Source of the DNA: Marthasterias glacialis
Taxonomy: Eukaryota > Echinodermata > Asteroidea > Forcipulatida > Asteriidae
Direction of reading: 5' to 3'
Assembly (NCBI GenBank): GCA_911728455.2
Contig: OU452219.1
Coordinates: 12,862,397 to 12,926,396 of the forward strand
Length of the DNA stretch: 64,000 bases
A program made the translations under genes and the position numbers. This document shows positions 1 through 12,900 of this stretch, in pieces. The notes under the pieces are model-generated. The model made no database searches and was not told where the DNA came from. It was given only the letters and a program-made list of their open reading frames with translations. The stretch's first letter is position 1; each line of letters begins with the position of its first letter.

Positions 1-1998
1 TGGTCTATAGAGGGCTTTCGGGTTTATCTTTTTTGTTATATCTGTATATTATTTAAAAGCACGCCAAAGTCTTGTAGTAAAATTGTTTATGTTTAACTTA
101 TACTAGATATGAGTGAGAGTCACTTTGAGAGATATCAGTAGAATACAAGTATCAAAATGAATTAAATTGAAGGTGTACAAAACAGTGTTGCAGCGCCTCT
201 TTAAATGGGGCTGTTCAGCAGAAAATATTGCTTAACAGATTTTGAGTACAAATTTTCAGGACACCAGTGGTGACCAGCATAAGAGGCAAAGGGTTTGAGC
301 TAGGGCCTAATTTCAAAGAGCTGCTTACAGCACAAAACAATTTTGGCTCAGCAGACCTAGGTTACCAGCCAAAATACCATCTCACATGTACCCTTTGTGA
401 CTGGTTTCCCTGCTAGTTTTTGCTGAATGATATTGGCCCCGATGATATTGGCCCCTGGTAACGTGTCTGTGTTTAAATCAAATGAGCTTGGCAGTCCTGT
501 GGAATGACCCCCAAGCTCTTGTAGTTTTATTTCCAAGGGAGAACAGTTAAGTGTACAGTCAGTGGTAAACTTCAACGTATCCAGCCTATCTACAGTTGAT
601 ATTTTGGGGTAACTGAGATGGGGAGAATTGCAAGAGTTATGGGTCTTTGAATGATGTGAATTGTGAACAATTCAGGGATTAATATTGAGGAGTGCTTAAT
701 TGATGGATTGTAAGGCAGTTCTCCAAAAGGGTTTGTCACTCTTTGTGCTACCTTGAAAATATTGAGAGCTTTGGGCAATCTTGTAACAAAATCCAGTTCT
801 TTGATATTGATGGTCAATGTCCTGTAATTTCAGTATAGAATACAATTGGTTTCTCGGTTGTTGTTTTTTTCCCAAAGTAAAAGCTGCAATCAGAGCAAGC
901 TGGCAATTTTGATTCCATTACTCATTGACACCAATGAAACGCACCCCGTTCATTACAAAAGACAGACATAACTTTGGAGTAGAGAAGTTAATTTCCATTC
1001 CACTTCTTAAGTTTCAAGGAATAGTTTGTAAATAAAAAAATTTAAAATAAATAAATAACAGTATTTGTCAAAATCTGTTTGTTTGTTTTTTTGTTTTTTT
1101 TTAAAGGATCACCCGTTTTGATATTTCCACATTTTAGCTCAAAGATATCTTTCTTGAGAACTAGATGAAGGAGTACTCTTCCAAAACTAACGCTGTATTT
1201 TCTTAAAAAGAAATAATTGATACCTGAAAGTCTTTGATAGTTAAACCCTTTCGGTGGTTTCGCTGAGATAGTGAGTAGGTCCTTCAGTACAAGTAATGAT
1301 GTAGGTCCTTCGGCACAAGTAATGAGTAATAATAATGTTGAGAATCTAGAGTAGGACCAACCTCATTTCATTTGAATAATTTATATTTTTTATTTATTCC
1401 CTGTACAAATGTTGCGATTGTCCAAGAAGTAATATCCACCGATTTGTGAGGATTTTTCTTAACTTTACAAATATGTTAATCACTTTCTTATGTTTTTAAA
1501 AAATGATGCTGAAGGAAATAAAATGTCGTATGCGTGCTCCTTTTGAATTTTTGTATAAACAATTTTAAAACGATTACATTAAAATAGTTTTTTTTTAAGG
1601 TCATTGCAATGTTAGGCCTGCTTGCAATGTCTCCTAAATTTGACGAATGCTCACATAAGCTGCAAGTAGGACGTAGAATTAACCACATTAATAGCAAGTA
1701 GGTTTGTATTGGAAAGTGTCATGTATAATAAAAGCTAAAATATGATCAAATTATTTAAGAACTGGATATGTGCAGTTGGTAGCGGCAGTGTCTATGTATT
1801 TAATGTAGCTCACATTGCAGTATTAAGGCATTGCAAATCATGTGATAGTTGATACTCCAGGAGGCATAAAGTAATAAAGTATATCCAAAGTGGAAATGTT
1901 GTCATTTTGCTTCTTTCATTGGGGAGTGGTTTATTTCTACTCCGTTCTTAAAGAATACGAGTTATCATGGTGCGTACATGGTTATCTTCTTTGCCCCT

Positions 1999-2196
1999 AT
2001 TGACGCCCCCTTTGCACCGACGTCACACACCGCTTCGGTCTGCCATGCTCACCATTTTGGGAGTCAACTTGGGAGTGGAAATGCTGTGTGGTCTAAAATG
2101 CACACTACACTGAATAACACAACGGGGACAGTGACTCCCAAAATGGTGCAAGCAAGATTATTGTGATGATGACGTCAGGTAAATTGGGTCAATATT
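1999..2196. mobile_element. GACGTCA-type MITE, copy 1
   Basis: About 200-bp inverted-repeat element. It begins TTGACGCCCCCTTTGCACCG and ends with GATGATGACGTCAGGTAAAT followed by TGGGTCAA; the motif CCATTTTGG recurs in opposite orientation in both halves. Related copies occur at 23928-24112, 39553-39697 and, split, at 4456-5036. Confidence 0.7.
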
Positions 2197-2207
2197 CAAG
2201 TTATAAG

Positions 2208-2302
2208 ACTGTCTGAATTTTCGGCTGCGGCTGTTGCTATGGGCATCCTATACTTCAATGCTTGCTCACCGACAATCAAGCCGCAGCCGCTAACTTGGAC
2301 AG
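2208..2302. mobile_element. Short hairpin element (CGGCTGCGGCTG family)
   Basis: The ends CGGCTGCGGCTG and AGCCGCAGCCG are inverted repeats about 65 bp apart, and the middle contains TTCAATGCTTG. The same structure, inverted, lies at 19502-19612. Confidence 0.65.
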
Positions 2303-2309
2303 GGCCTAT

Positions 2310-2464
2310 GGCCATTTACGAAATCAAGGCTTAGGCTGGGGTTCAGGCTTGGGCTCCGTCCGCCTGCTTGAATCCCGGTAAGAAAAGCACATGTTTTCAA
2401 AATAACTGACAGAGCCTAAGCCCAAGCCCAAGCCCAAGCCCAAGCCATGGTTTCGTAAACGGCC
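2310..2464. mobile_element. MITE with GGCC-TTTACGAAA inverted ends and TAT flanks
   Basis: Ends pair as GGCCATTTACGAAATCAAGG against the reverse complement of CATGGTTTCGTAAACGGCC, with an inner run of repeated AGCCCA hexamers. TAT stands directly outside both ends, consistent with a 3-bp target duplication of the PIF/Harbinger kind (inference). Confidence 0.7.
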
Positions 2465-2815
2465 TATATTTCACCAGACGTAACAGGAAGCTAAGCTAGT
2501 CTGGCCCCCCTTCTTGTAAAGTAAGTATCAGTATTCATTATTGTTATTGGAGTCAGGGAATGTAAGAAAGATAGACTCTGCATGATAAAAAGTCTACGTG
2601 TATACTGTTGTATTTACAGACTGAATAAGTAAGTTGTCCAGGGTGGTACAAATATTTCAAGGATAAAACAAAATGATCAAGAACCCTTTATTTATCATGG
2701 TCAGCATAGAGTTATAAATATGAAACCGAGAGGGAACAACTTGCTATGTCACACACACACAACTCCACTAACCTGCAATGGGCACAAATCCCTATGGGTC
2801 AATTGCATACAAATG

Positions 2816-3003
2816 TAGGCATGATATTCTTCCTACTTTAGTCCGAGGTCTAATTTGTTTTTGCCCTTGGGAAAAATCAGAAAAATTGTGATGAAATAGC
2901 CTGAATAGTCTATTAAAGCCGACATCATGTACACATGTAGGTTACCCTTGTATTCCATAAAATGTTCCTACGTTTTTTACAAGGACCAAATATCGTGCCT
3001 GCA
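2816..3003. mobile_element. CAGGCATGATATTC-family element, copy 1
   Basis: About 190 bp, starting AGGCATGATATTCTTCCTAC and ending CCAAATATCGTGCCTGC, so the tips form an imperfect inverted repeat. Full-length relatives lie at 17636-17822 and, decayed, at 18815-18955; partial relatives are near 9355-9458 and 50395-50517 (reversed). Confidence 0.7.
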
Positions 3004-3434
3004 AATGTCCGCTTAGAAAATGTTTGCTGTGTAAACTGATGAGTGACCAGTGTAACATGATTGGTCAGCGCCATTTTCTCAATGGTCAAAATTGCTTCTT
3101 GTCGGGGCCGTGTCGCATGGTTAGGTACGCCCTTTAGTTCTATATAACTCTATGTAGTACAATCGTCATGGTTGTCTCTCATTCATATTAACGTTTGATC
3201 AGTGGTTAAACATGGAGATCTCACATGCCTGTTGTTCCAGGCTTCAAGTGTTATCATTCACGGTTTTACGGTTGGGGCACATGTGTTTTAGCCTTTCATG
3301 CTACTTGTTACCTTGTTACCTTGTAGTTATGCTGTGATAAAAATGCAGAATCAATCAAGTGTCACAGTGTGGATTCAAGAAAAATGTACCTCTTTAAAAT
3401 AAGACACCTAAAATTAGACATTAAGTCTTGCTTG

Positions 3435-3560
3435 TGCTCCCCCCCCCCAAGTCTTGTGGCAACAAATCTACAGGCATACTACTCCTGTGGGATTCGAACC
3501 CAGGACCCCCGCCATTCTCGAGCAGATGTCTTACCACTAGACCACCAAGCATGCCCGGTG
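3435..3560 (-). mobile_element. tRNA-headed SINE fragment
   Basis: The reverse complement reads as a tRNA-like head: A-box-like TGGTCTAGTGGTAAGAC and B box GGGTTCGAATCCCAC. The stem ends do not pair as a tRNA acceptor, so it is a SINE head rather than a tRNA gene. Confidence 0.6.
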
Positions 3561-3961
3561 ACAAGAGGCCAGTGTGATTACTATATTAGTTATTGCCGTT
3601 TTCTTGTTGCAATGCGAGAAGCGATAGGATGCACCGTACAACTGGTGGGCAAAACTCATGGCTGTGATGTTGCATTCCCGTTAAACATTATCGGCAAAAA
3701 TCTCTTGACTGGAAACACTTGTTTGATCCATTTTTCAATGGGGATGTTCATGAAGGGGTGACAAATCTCAACATATTCCTTCCTCACCAACCTTTCAAAA
3801 AGTCTTCAAAGCAATCGGAATGCTTATTCATCTAGTGCTTATCAACTCGAAAGCCACAATTTTATGTCAACAAATTTCTATAGCATCAATGGACTAGAGG
3901 TGTTACATTATCATCCAGTTAGTAATGGTAGATTTCTATATACAATTTCTGTTTAACGAGG

Positions 3962-6900
3962 TCATCTTTGCTGTGACCCAAGCTGCTCCAGTTCACTCTT
4001 GAACCCTCGACTCTTTGTCATGAGTATCTTGATGGCCTCGGACACCAGTGTCTCTGGTTGCAGGGCGCCAGTTGTTTCCACTGAAACTAAATTCAACAAA
4101 AACGGACGCATTGGAATTTAAATTCTTTAGTAACATAATTTCACTAATATTATTATTTTGGTTATGCAAAGAATTTGTTGAGCATATTACAATAATGTTT
4201 AGCAAAAGAAAAGTGATGACGAAAAATTATATCAAATAGAATAGTTATGAATACTTCCCAACCAATTTCGTACACACAACTGATTTTATTCAGCACTATT
4301 TTCTACTAAAGTCACCCATTTGACTTTATATATTCATGGTCCAAAAACATGGGTAGACAATCAACTTACATATGAAATGATCTCTCACTCTGTTGAGTTT
4401 GACACAATCTTTAAGGTCCTACACAAGAAAAAAAGAGAAGAAAACATTGATTGACCTAATTCACCTGACGTCATCATCACAACAATCTTGGGTGTGCCAT
4501 TTTGGAAGTCACTGTCCCTGTGTGTTATACAGTGTTATCCTCCAATCAGATTGCTCAACGGGAGTCTGATAATAAACCATATCATACTCCCAGTAGTCTA
4601 TATTGCACTCTGCGTATTTAGAGTATTATGCAACACGCTCGGTATACAGACAGTGCAAAATAACATTCTAAACTTTGCGCGTTGCACGTGCTGCTCTTCA
4701 TCAAATAATGCTCTAAACTTTTAAACTTTGCGCGTATGATTTTTATTGTATGTTTTCATGAGGCAGTACGAAGTTGACTTGAAGATAAATTCGTTATCAC
4801 ATGCGCGCTCGTGGAATACGGGAAAATATAGCGCGTCTGCTTCCCATATCCCACTCGGCCTTCAGCCTCGTGGGATATGGGACGTAAAAGCGCTATATTT
4901 TCCCACTCGCACTAGTGTGATAACTTATATAGTGCGAATTTTAGGCAGTGCAGCGTTTCCATGTACACCTATTGACTCCCAAAATGGGGAGTGTAGCACA
5001 GTTGTCGCTTGTGGTGTGCTTACAAGGGGTCAATAGAATGAAAAGCTCAACCAAACCATTAATTTCAACTTTTAATTTACATCCATTGATTGGAGTAGGA
5101 TGACGTTTTTCTCCAATCAGTGCAACTGATTGGACCTTTAAGATGTTACTTATAACTATTTTAGATTCAGCAATATTCTAAGAGAAAGTAAATATCTTTA
5201 CTCAACCTGTCCTCATTGTGATCTAGGGCTAAGAAATGACTCTCTTCCTTATCAAGCCAGTGATTATCTAGACCAAAAAGCAAATTTCACTGAATCCATA
5301 GTCCTCCTCACTGTTAGGAGACCACAGCTCAAATTCAGGGCACCGTGTTTTGGCGGCAAACAGGATTTATGATCGTGTGTGTGCATAACAATAATACTAA
5401 TACCGGAGTCTTATATTACGCACGTTTCAACCAACAATTAGGTACTCAAGGCACTTATTATATTATTTTTAAGACAGGTTTTTGAAGTTTTTGAATTATG
5501 CGACCCTTTATGTAGCACCTTGTAGAGGTTTACAAGGTGCTGCGGCGCATTCAGCAGTCACTGCCAGAAACACCGGGACAAACCCCCTTCTCTAAGCGAT
5601 AAGTATAACTGGGTTCTTTTACGTACATTACACAATGCACAGGACCTACGGCTTTACACTGCATCCAAAGGACAAAGCAATAATGGTTGTTATTAGTGTT
5701 TTGCTTAAGGATGCAAGTGTCAAGATCGGGACTCGAACCCACACCCTGCTGATCAGAAACACCAGAGCTTGAGTCCAGTGCACTTGACCACTCAACCACA
5801 ACATGCCATGACATGCCACGCATACTAGGCATGACCAAAGATTTTACTTCAAACAGCTCATGCAGAAATTAAGAAGAGATTGATGATAGTAAAGATGCTC
5901 CCAAATGTTATCCCCTGGTTCTAATCAGGCCAACCTACCTCGTGTCTTAAGACATCTCTGCTGCATGTATCTCGTCTTGCATTGACCACTACAGCTTGTT
6001 TGATGCCTGTTAATAGTAAGAGGTAAATACAATCATCCAAAATCATTCGGGAAAAATCAATGTACAAATCATTTGTTGCTAAAAATCAATATTTGTGTTT
6101 GCTTTGATCTTAAGATCTTTCACTAAAATCAATAATAATAATTTGGGAGGCTAATCATCCTTACTTGCAGCTAAGACGCGGCTACGCATGTTCGAGCTGC
6201 AGGCATTCAAGGGGGCCTCGGCAGCCAGTCACATCAACCCTATATATGACCCATGGAGCACAGCCTAAGATCGAAAGTGTTTGGTTTTTCCAGAGGGAGG
6301 AAAACCAGATAGCCTGGAGAAAAACCCTTGTGGCACAGGAGAGAACCAACGCACAACTCTACTCACATATGGCCCTAGCCAGGACTTGAACCAGGGACAC
6401 ATTGGTGAGAGGAGAGCACTTTATGCACACGCCACCCATGCCACCATGATAACATGAACTAAACAAAAATAATAAAGTGACCCATGCTGCACTCACCATT
6501 GACCTCTCTGACCTCAATGACCCCTGGGGAGAAACACGTGGCCAGTTTGTCCGCTTTGTCGCCCTCTACTGGCTGTGTGAGTATCACCTCTGGTAGTAAT
6601 CTATACGATGCTGTAGCTGTGACGGGCGATCAAAATATATTTTAGGTAATTGATTCGTCTCTATATGAATCAATGAGACAAAGCAAAGCAGCACAAATCC
6701 AAATCAATCAAGCAATGAATTAACTCCTCTACTCTTGCTGATATTTCCCAGCAAGTTGACCATTTCAAACCATTCAACTGCACAGATTGTGTATGGTGGC
6801 ACCACTGTGCACAGGACTACCTGTTTACTGTGGTCAAGGTTCCCCCCAGATTTTTTCAAAACTGGGGGGGCATTCCAGACCCAAATTTTACAAGTCTTGC

Positions 6901-9900
6901 CGAAGCATGCTGAATTGAAACGAGGTTCTCGTAATGTTTTTTTTACTCAGAACCTCTACTGAGCAATCTGGAGTATTTTAAATGTTTTTATTTTATGAGC
7001 ACTGTGAATTTGATCTTAGTTTTTCATTTTGTTTGCGTATTGGCCCATAATTTGAACATATCGGCCCATAATTTGCCTGATATTGCTTGTGCATGTGTGA
7101 AAACCCTGTTGGTGTAGATGCATTTACAACAGTATTATTTGATTGCACGTTGGCATAGTTTATCTACTACCATTCAAGGGTAGAAAAGCCAGACAGACAG
7201 AGCGTTTATTAATACAATAAACTGATTGCGCAACCAATGTTTACATGTCATCTTGTGACCTGTAGTGGGTTCCCTATTTTTTAATTTTTTATTTGACTAC
7301 GATTAAAGTCCTAGTTCTGCTGTGTACCAATCAGTCTTTGTCGCTCCCCTCAAAAGACTTAGGGGGGCATAGAGAACTATGACTGCCTACTGACATCAAT
7401 CCATCATTTCCCTATTTTGATTCACAGACGCTGTTGTCATTGCTTTGAGACGTTGAAGTAAATAGTACAATACTTATTTAGGTACTACGTCATCTCAGCT
7501 GATGGCAAACTACGTGCAAATACATGCAGTGATCGAAAGAGTCACACTAACAGTTGGCTTTTGGTAATAATAACACAGTTACTAAGCCCTTTTATTAAAG
7601 TTGTATATTGTGACATTGATTTTAATCACATTACTGTTTCATAAACTACCAGTATTCTACTACAAAAGAGAGTTATGCGCTACCGGTGTCAGACGACAAT
7701 GTAGCAACCTGCATGTGATTTTATTTGCAATATAAATTACTGTAAAAAAATAATAGAGCGCAATTGGTCTATTAGAGTTGGAAACTATTCCAGAGGTCAA
7801 GCTTCAGCCAGGTTTCAGAACTTGGCCTAGTTCTCACTGCTCTATTCCCCAGGAAGGACAGTATAAACATTTACATTGGCCGACTTACCAACAGGTGAGA
7901 ATTTAGCATGGTCCTTGCCAACACCCTTCACACAATGCATCCTGATGTCCATCTCTTGACCGGGTCTGAGCTTGGCCAGTAGAATGTCATCATGGACTGC
8001 ATGAATAGCTCCCTCTGCAAACTATACAACCCCCCCAAAAAAGAGACATTAGAAATAAACACAAAACAATCCTGGATGTCTACTTCAGCATACTTTTGTC
8101 TGTACTTACTTTTTGGAAATGGTAGATGACTGGAGTTGTCAATTAACCGAGAATGCAAAATCTTTGTTTAAAAAAAAGGGGAAAAAAAGGATATGTATGT
8201 GTAGAGAGAGAGTTGTGCGTTGGTTCTCTATGCCATAAGGTTTTTCTCCAGGCCCTCTGGTTAAATGGCTTAAAGTGGTTATGGGTTGAAGTGGCTGGCT
8301 GCCAAAGGCGACCCTCAATTCAGCTTCTCAGCTGCCAGTAAGGATGATTAGCCTCCCAATTTATTATTATTTTACATATTGACGAGCGACTCTGCAAGAA
8401 TTCTAGTCAGCAGAGTACAATTCTGCTATCAACTTGCCAGTATATCAGCTTCTATTGAGTAGAAACCTGACTGGGCTGATAATGTCAACAATGTAACAAA
8501 TAATCTCCTTGTGGTTTGGAAGCGTCATCTTGCATACATGGCTGCAGGGGGTTTAAATACCTCCCTGGGGAGCTGAGATGGTTTTATGACCCGATGACAG
8601 AGATAATAATGATCAAGTATCACGGAAGTCATGCTCAGGGTATATCTAAGCTATAGACCTTTCTTTTGCAACGTCACAGCCCAAGTTTTTGCCGACCAAG
8701 GTTGGGGAAACTACGGGGAGCCATCAATGCAAAGCATAAACAGATAACCAATTTGTAAAAATGTTTGAAACTAACCCCAAATAGTGTTGAATTTGTTGGA
8801 AACAAACCAACCGATAACGGGATGCATTTTCTGTAAATAGAAAGTTTGCAAAAATTGTGAATTTGGTCACAATGTCTGTCAACTGGATTGAATGTTTTGC
8901 TAACATTTGGCCGTCCATGACAACCAGCATGGTTTGTTTATCAACAATAGAAAGTTCTATAAAGATGTACCATATAACTACTGAAAGTATATTGTTAACC
9001 GTCAAGTGTTCCTATGGTATTATTATCTAAAAGAAAATTATGTGAACATCTTCTGGCATAAAAACCTTCTTTTTCTTTCAGAGTATGAATGTATCAAAAC
9101 GCCCAAGTGGCATACATTGTTTTCTATTAATATTCTTAGGGTTACTTTGATTTGATAAGTCTCTAGGGCCTATGTGTTTGAAATTAATGCTACCTTTTTT
9201 TCGAAAAGCTAAGGGGCACTTAGAATTATCACAGTTTTTGATTTTTTTTTTAATAAGTTTTTTTGACTCAACCACCCACTTACAATTTTCTATTTCAAAA
9301 TTGTTTTTCTGTGTTTTTTTCTTTTTTATTGAAAATCAAATTTGATTGAGTACTTTGATGGCCTACATTTGTTCTTTTTTTTTAAACCAATTTTGCTAAT
9401 TATTCTGAAGGCAAAAGAAATCAAAAATCAGATTATAGTAGGAAGAATCTCATGTCTGTATTTCCAAAAATAAATTCACAATTTTTCAAACACTGTTAAT
9501 AACGACTGGCCCAGAAATCACAGCAAGATTGTAAAAGGCGCCTGACTGAACATTAAGTTCATTTAATCAACAAGTCAGGTTTACAATGAGAAACACAAAA
9601 ACGTACCATGTCTGTTTGATTGCCAATAGGTATCCATTTCAAGTAGTCTGAAGTTACTGTGAAAGGAACAACATTCAGTTAATAATAATAATATTAAAAC
9701 CAGAGTCTTTTGTAACACAAGTATCTACCAACAACTAGGTACTCAAGGCGCTTATTAATATCTACTTATGAAACCCATTTATGTAGCACCTTGTAATGGT
9801 TTACAAGGTGCTGCGGAGCATTCAGCAGCCACTGCCAGAAACGCTGGGGCAAACCCCTTCTCTTAGCAAATAAGTGTAACTGGGTTCTTTTACGTGCCTT

Positions 9901-12900
9901 ACACAATACATAGGACCTACGGTTTTACGCATCCCAAGGATGAAGTATGGATAAGTGTCTTTCTTAACCAGTTGCCGCCGGGATTTATTTATTTTTTTGT
10001 TGTCCCATCCCCCTGGCAGGATTCTTTTGACTAGGTCTACAGAATTTATAATTTTAACAAAGATGTAACGTATTTGAAAATATTATTTTTCCCCCTTTTA
10101 AACTGTCACAATGTCGAAGAATTAGAGTTGCACCTTTACATCTATCCATGATCGTAAAAATGTTTACTGCAGTTGTTCAAAGCAAAAAACAATTTTGCCA
10201 ACCAGAAAAAGGTCGCCAGCCAAAATACCATGCCACCAGGTACCACTGAGTAAGACCACCCACCTTTGCAGAAAACTGTTAAGCACTAATATCTGCTCAA
10301 CATCTCAATTTCATAGAGCTTTTTAAGCAGACAATATTGCTTAGCAATTTCCTGCTTAGCAAAAATGAGCAGGATACCAGTCGCAGATAGTACATGTGAA
10401 ATGGTATTTTGGCTAGTAACCTTAATCTGGTAAGCATTTTTTTTTGCTTAGCTACTTTCTCTGCTTAAGCAGCTCTATGAAAGTGGGTCCTGGATTTGAA
10501 ATGCTGATTTTGAACATCAATGAAGAAACCAGGAACAAGGCAGGCATCTAGTCCTGAAAGAAAAAAAAACAATTCTGGGGAGGGAGGAGGTTTTGTTTTT
10601 TTCTAAACAAAGTCTCCTTGGTAGTACATTGAACATGTTGAACCCTTACCTTTAGAGTGTTTATAAAGTTCATCAGGATCCGTGGCATCCTTGGCAGCGT
10701 TGGGATTCCTGGTGCACTTCACCTTCAGCTGAAACTCTATAGTATCTTCACCGGTCCCCTCCTCATCCCCTGGGAAGGAGAACAAAAAAAATTGAGAAAA
10801 AAATGGCATTACACCGAAGACCATGAACTTTATTCTTGAATGTGCGAGGCAATGTTAGAATCCTAACCATGCTCAATGCGACAAAAGACAACAAGCTTCA
10901 AAATAACAGATGTGTTTGCATCGGGGATAAAGAATATTATGTGTGGTTCCTTTTTTTTTCCCACATACACCAATGTGTGTTAAGCACTGTACACTCAGTA
11001 CTTTCCCGGAATCCTCTGAAAAAAATCCACAGGTATATTCCTCGGGTGGGATTCGAACCCCCGATTCAAAATTAAATTAAAAAAATATTTATTGTAAAGA
11101 TAACAAGCATGAAATTGGATTTCCCCTGTGTACAAAGAGAATACATTAAAAACATTAGGGCATATACAACCGACTAAACAATTATCAAAATAACAATTTC
11201 AAGATGAATATTAGTTGGTTTTGCTCTTTGCAGAAGACAAACCACATTTCTAGTTGGTGGATCTTCCAGGTTTTATGTTCAGCTTCTTTTGTTGCATACT
11301 GTTTAATAAGATGGCAGTGAAATGGTTACTATGAAGTAACGGGGGGTGTTTCCTACAAACAAATGTGGTGGGTTTTGTGCTCGAGGACTCAAAGCATTAA
11401 ATCTCCTCATTTGAACTTCTCAAAACCACCATCATTTGAATTGTGTATGTGTCAGTCGTGTCAGTGTTTCCCCAGCCCATTAAAATCAGAGGAAGCACAC
11501 CTCGCTACTTTCAGTGCCCCGCTCATTGTTTTTCCAATATCACCACCTTGCTGTAAGGTTTGCCACAAAGGAAGTACTAATCAAAACAATTTGTGTAATT
11601 TATGAGCTTTTTCCTTGACCTCTACGTATCAAGAAGTTGCATTTTGGATGTGTTGTGCATTTGTGTGACAGCAGCTGCATTCTTGTCAGTTTATTTCAGT
11701 TTTGCTTCAATAATCGATTTGAATTCTTACCACCTAGCTCAGTTCATCAGCCAGGGGAAATATGGTATAATAAATTAATAACAATGTGAGCTTCATAAGT
11801 CATATTATTATTATTATTCTTCTTAACTACAAGCAGCTTTCTGGCGCCTCTCTCCATGTGGTGACTTACCCTCTTGCCGATATTCAAACATCCGTGGGTC
11901 TGCTTTGATTGGGATCAAGCCCAGCCTGTGAGCCAAGATTTCATCCTGGATGATGGAAGTGTTGTTATAGATGAACACCTTCTCTATGGCCATCGATGGC
12001 ACCTGTGTTTAGGTTCACACAAATAAAACAAGTTTTATACATCGCCTTATGGATGTGATTTATGTGATCTGTACCCACAGAACGCATTCAGCCCCAACCA
12101 AAACAGAAGAGAAAGTTGACCACAAGTTTGACCGTGTCATATTTGAGTGGTTGAATCATCAATACCCATAGCCCAATTTCATAGAGCTACTTACGTAGAA
12201 AATATTGCTTAATAATTTCATGCTAAGCAAAAATAAGGCCACCAGTCACAAATGGTACATGTGATATAGTAATTTCGGCTGGTAACCTTGTTCTGGTAAG
12301 CATAAATTTATTGTCCTTAGCTACTTTTTGTGCTGAAGCATCACTATGAAATTGGGCCCAGGCTTGATGCTTCCTTCTTGTAAGGGCAAGGCACTTTTTT
12401 CCTCCTGCTACTTCACAGAGGTAATGGAGGCAAATGCCTCCGTTGCCCCTGGTCATTGCCTTGGTGAAATGTTACAAATTTACCATAGTGGTGCGCTTTA
12501 TCAAGAAGAAAATGCCTTGGTGCCCTTGCCCTTTCAAGAACGAAGCAATCAGGCCTGGACTGTAAAGGGCATCTCTACGAGGGAAGTAAAATTGTCTACT
12601 GGAACAATTAAAAGGACACTAACAGGCCTCGAACTTAACCGAGGCCACCGAGGCCATTGGCCTTATGCCCTGCCGACTTGGCCAGGTGCCCCTCCAGAAA
12701 CATTGCACTGTCACTACCAACTTGGCCAATGCCCTCTTTGAGAAATGTACAATTTCTCTGATTTGGCCTGCCATAGCCTGCCCGTTTTTCTTAAGATCAA
12801 GGCCTGCACTAAGGCAAGGGACACCAAGGTAATGAGCAGGTGCCTGAGGGTGAGTACCTCCCCTGTCTCTGTGTAGTATCAAGCCTGAATACAAATGTTA

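Larger units (their letters stand above)
1..3961. other. Non-coding region downstream of POLR1C, repeat-bearing
   Basis: No exon of a recognisable protein is seen on either strand; open frames here are short and unlike known families. It should hold the POLR1C 3' UTR (minus strand) at its right end. Contents I can identify: a partial copy of the GGGCCC/TTAAGCAGC inverted-repeat family near 303-432, a small two-copy tandem repeat near 1270-1325, a GACGTCA-type MITE (1999-2196), a hairpin element (2208-2302), another MITE (2310-2464), a CAGGCATGATATTC element (2816-3003) and a tRNA-headed SINE (about 3435-3560). Confidence 0.6.
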
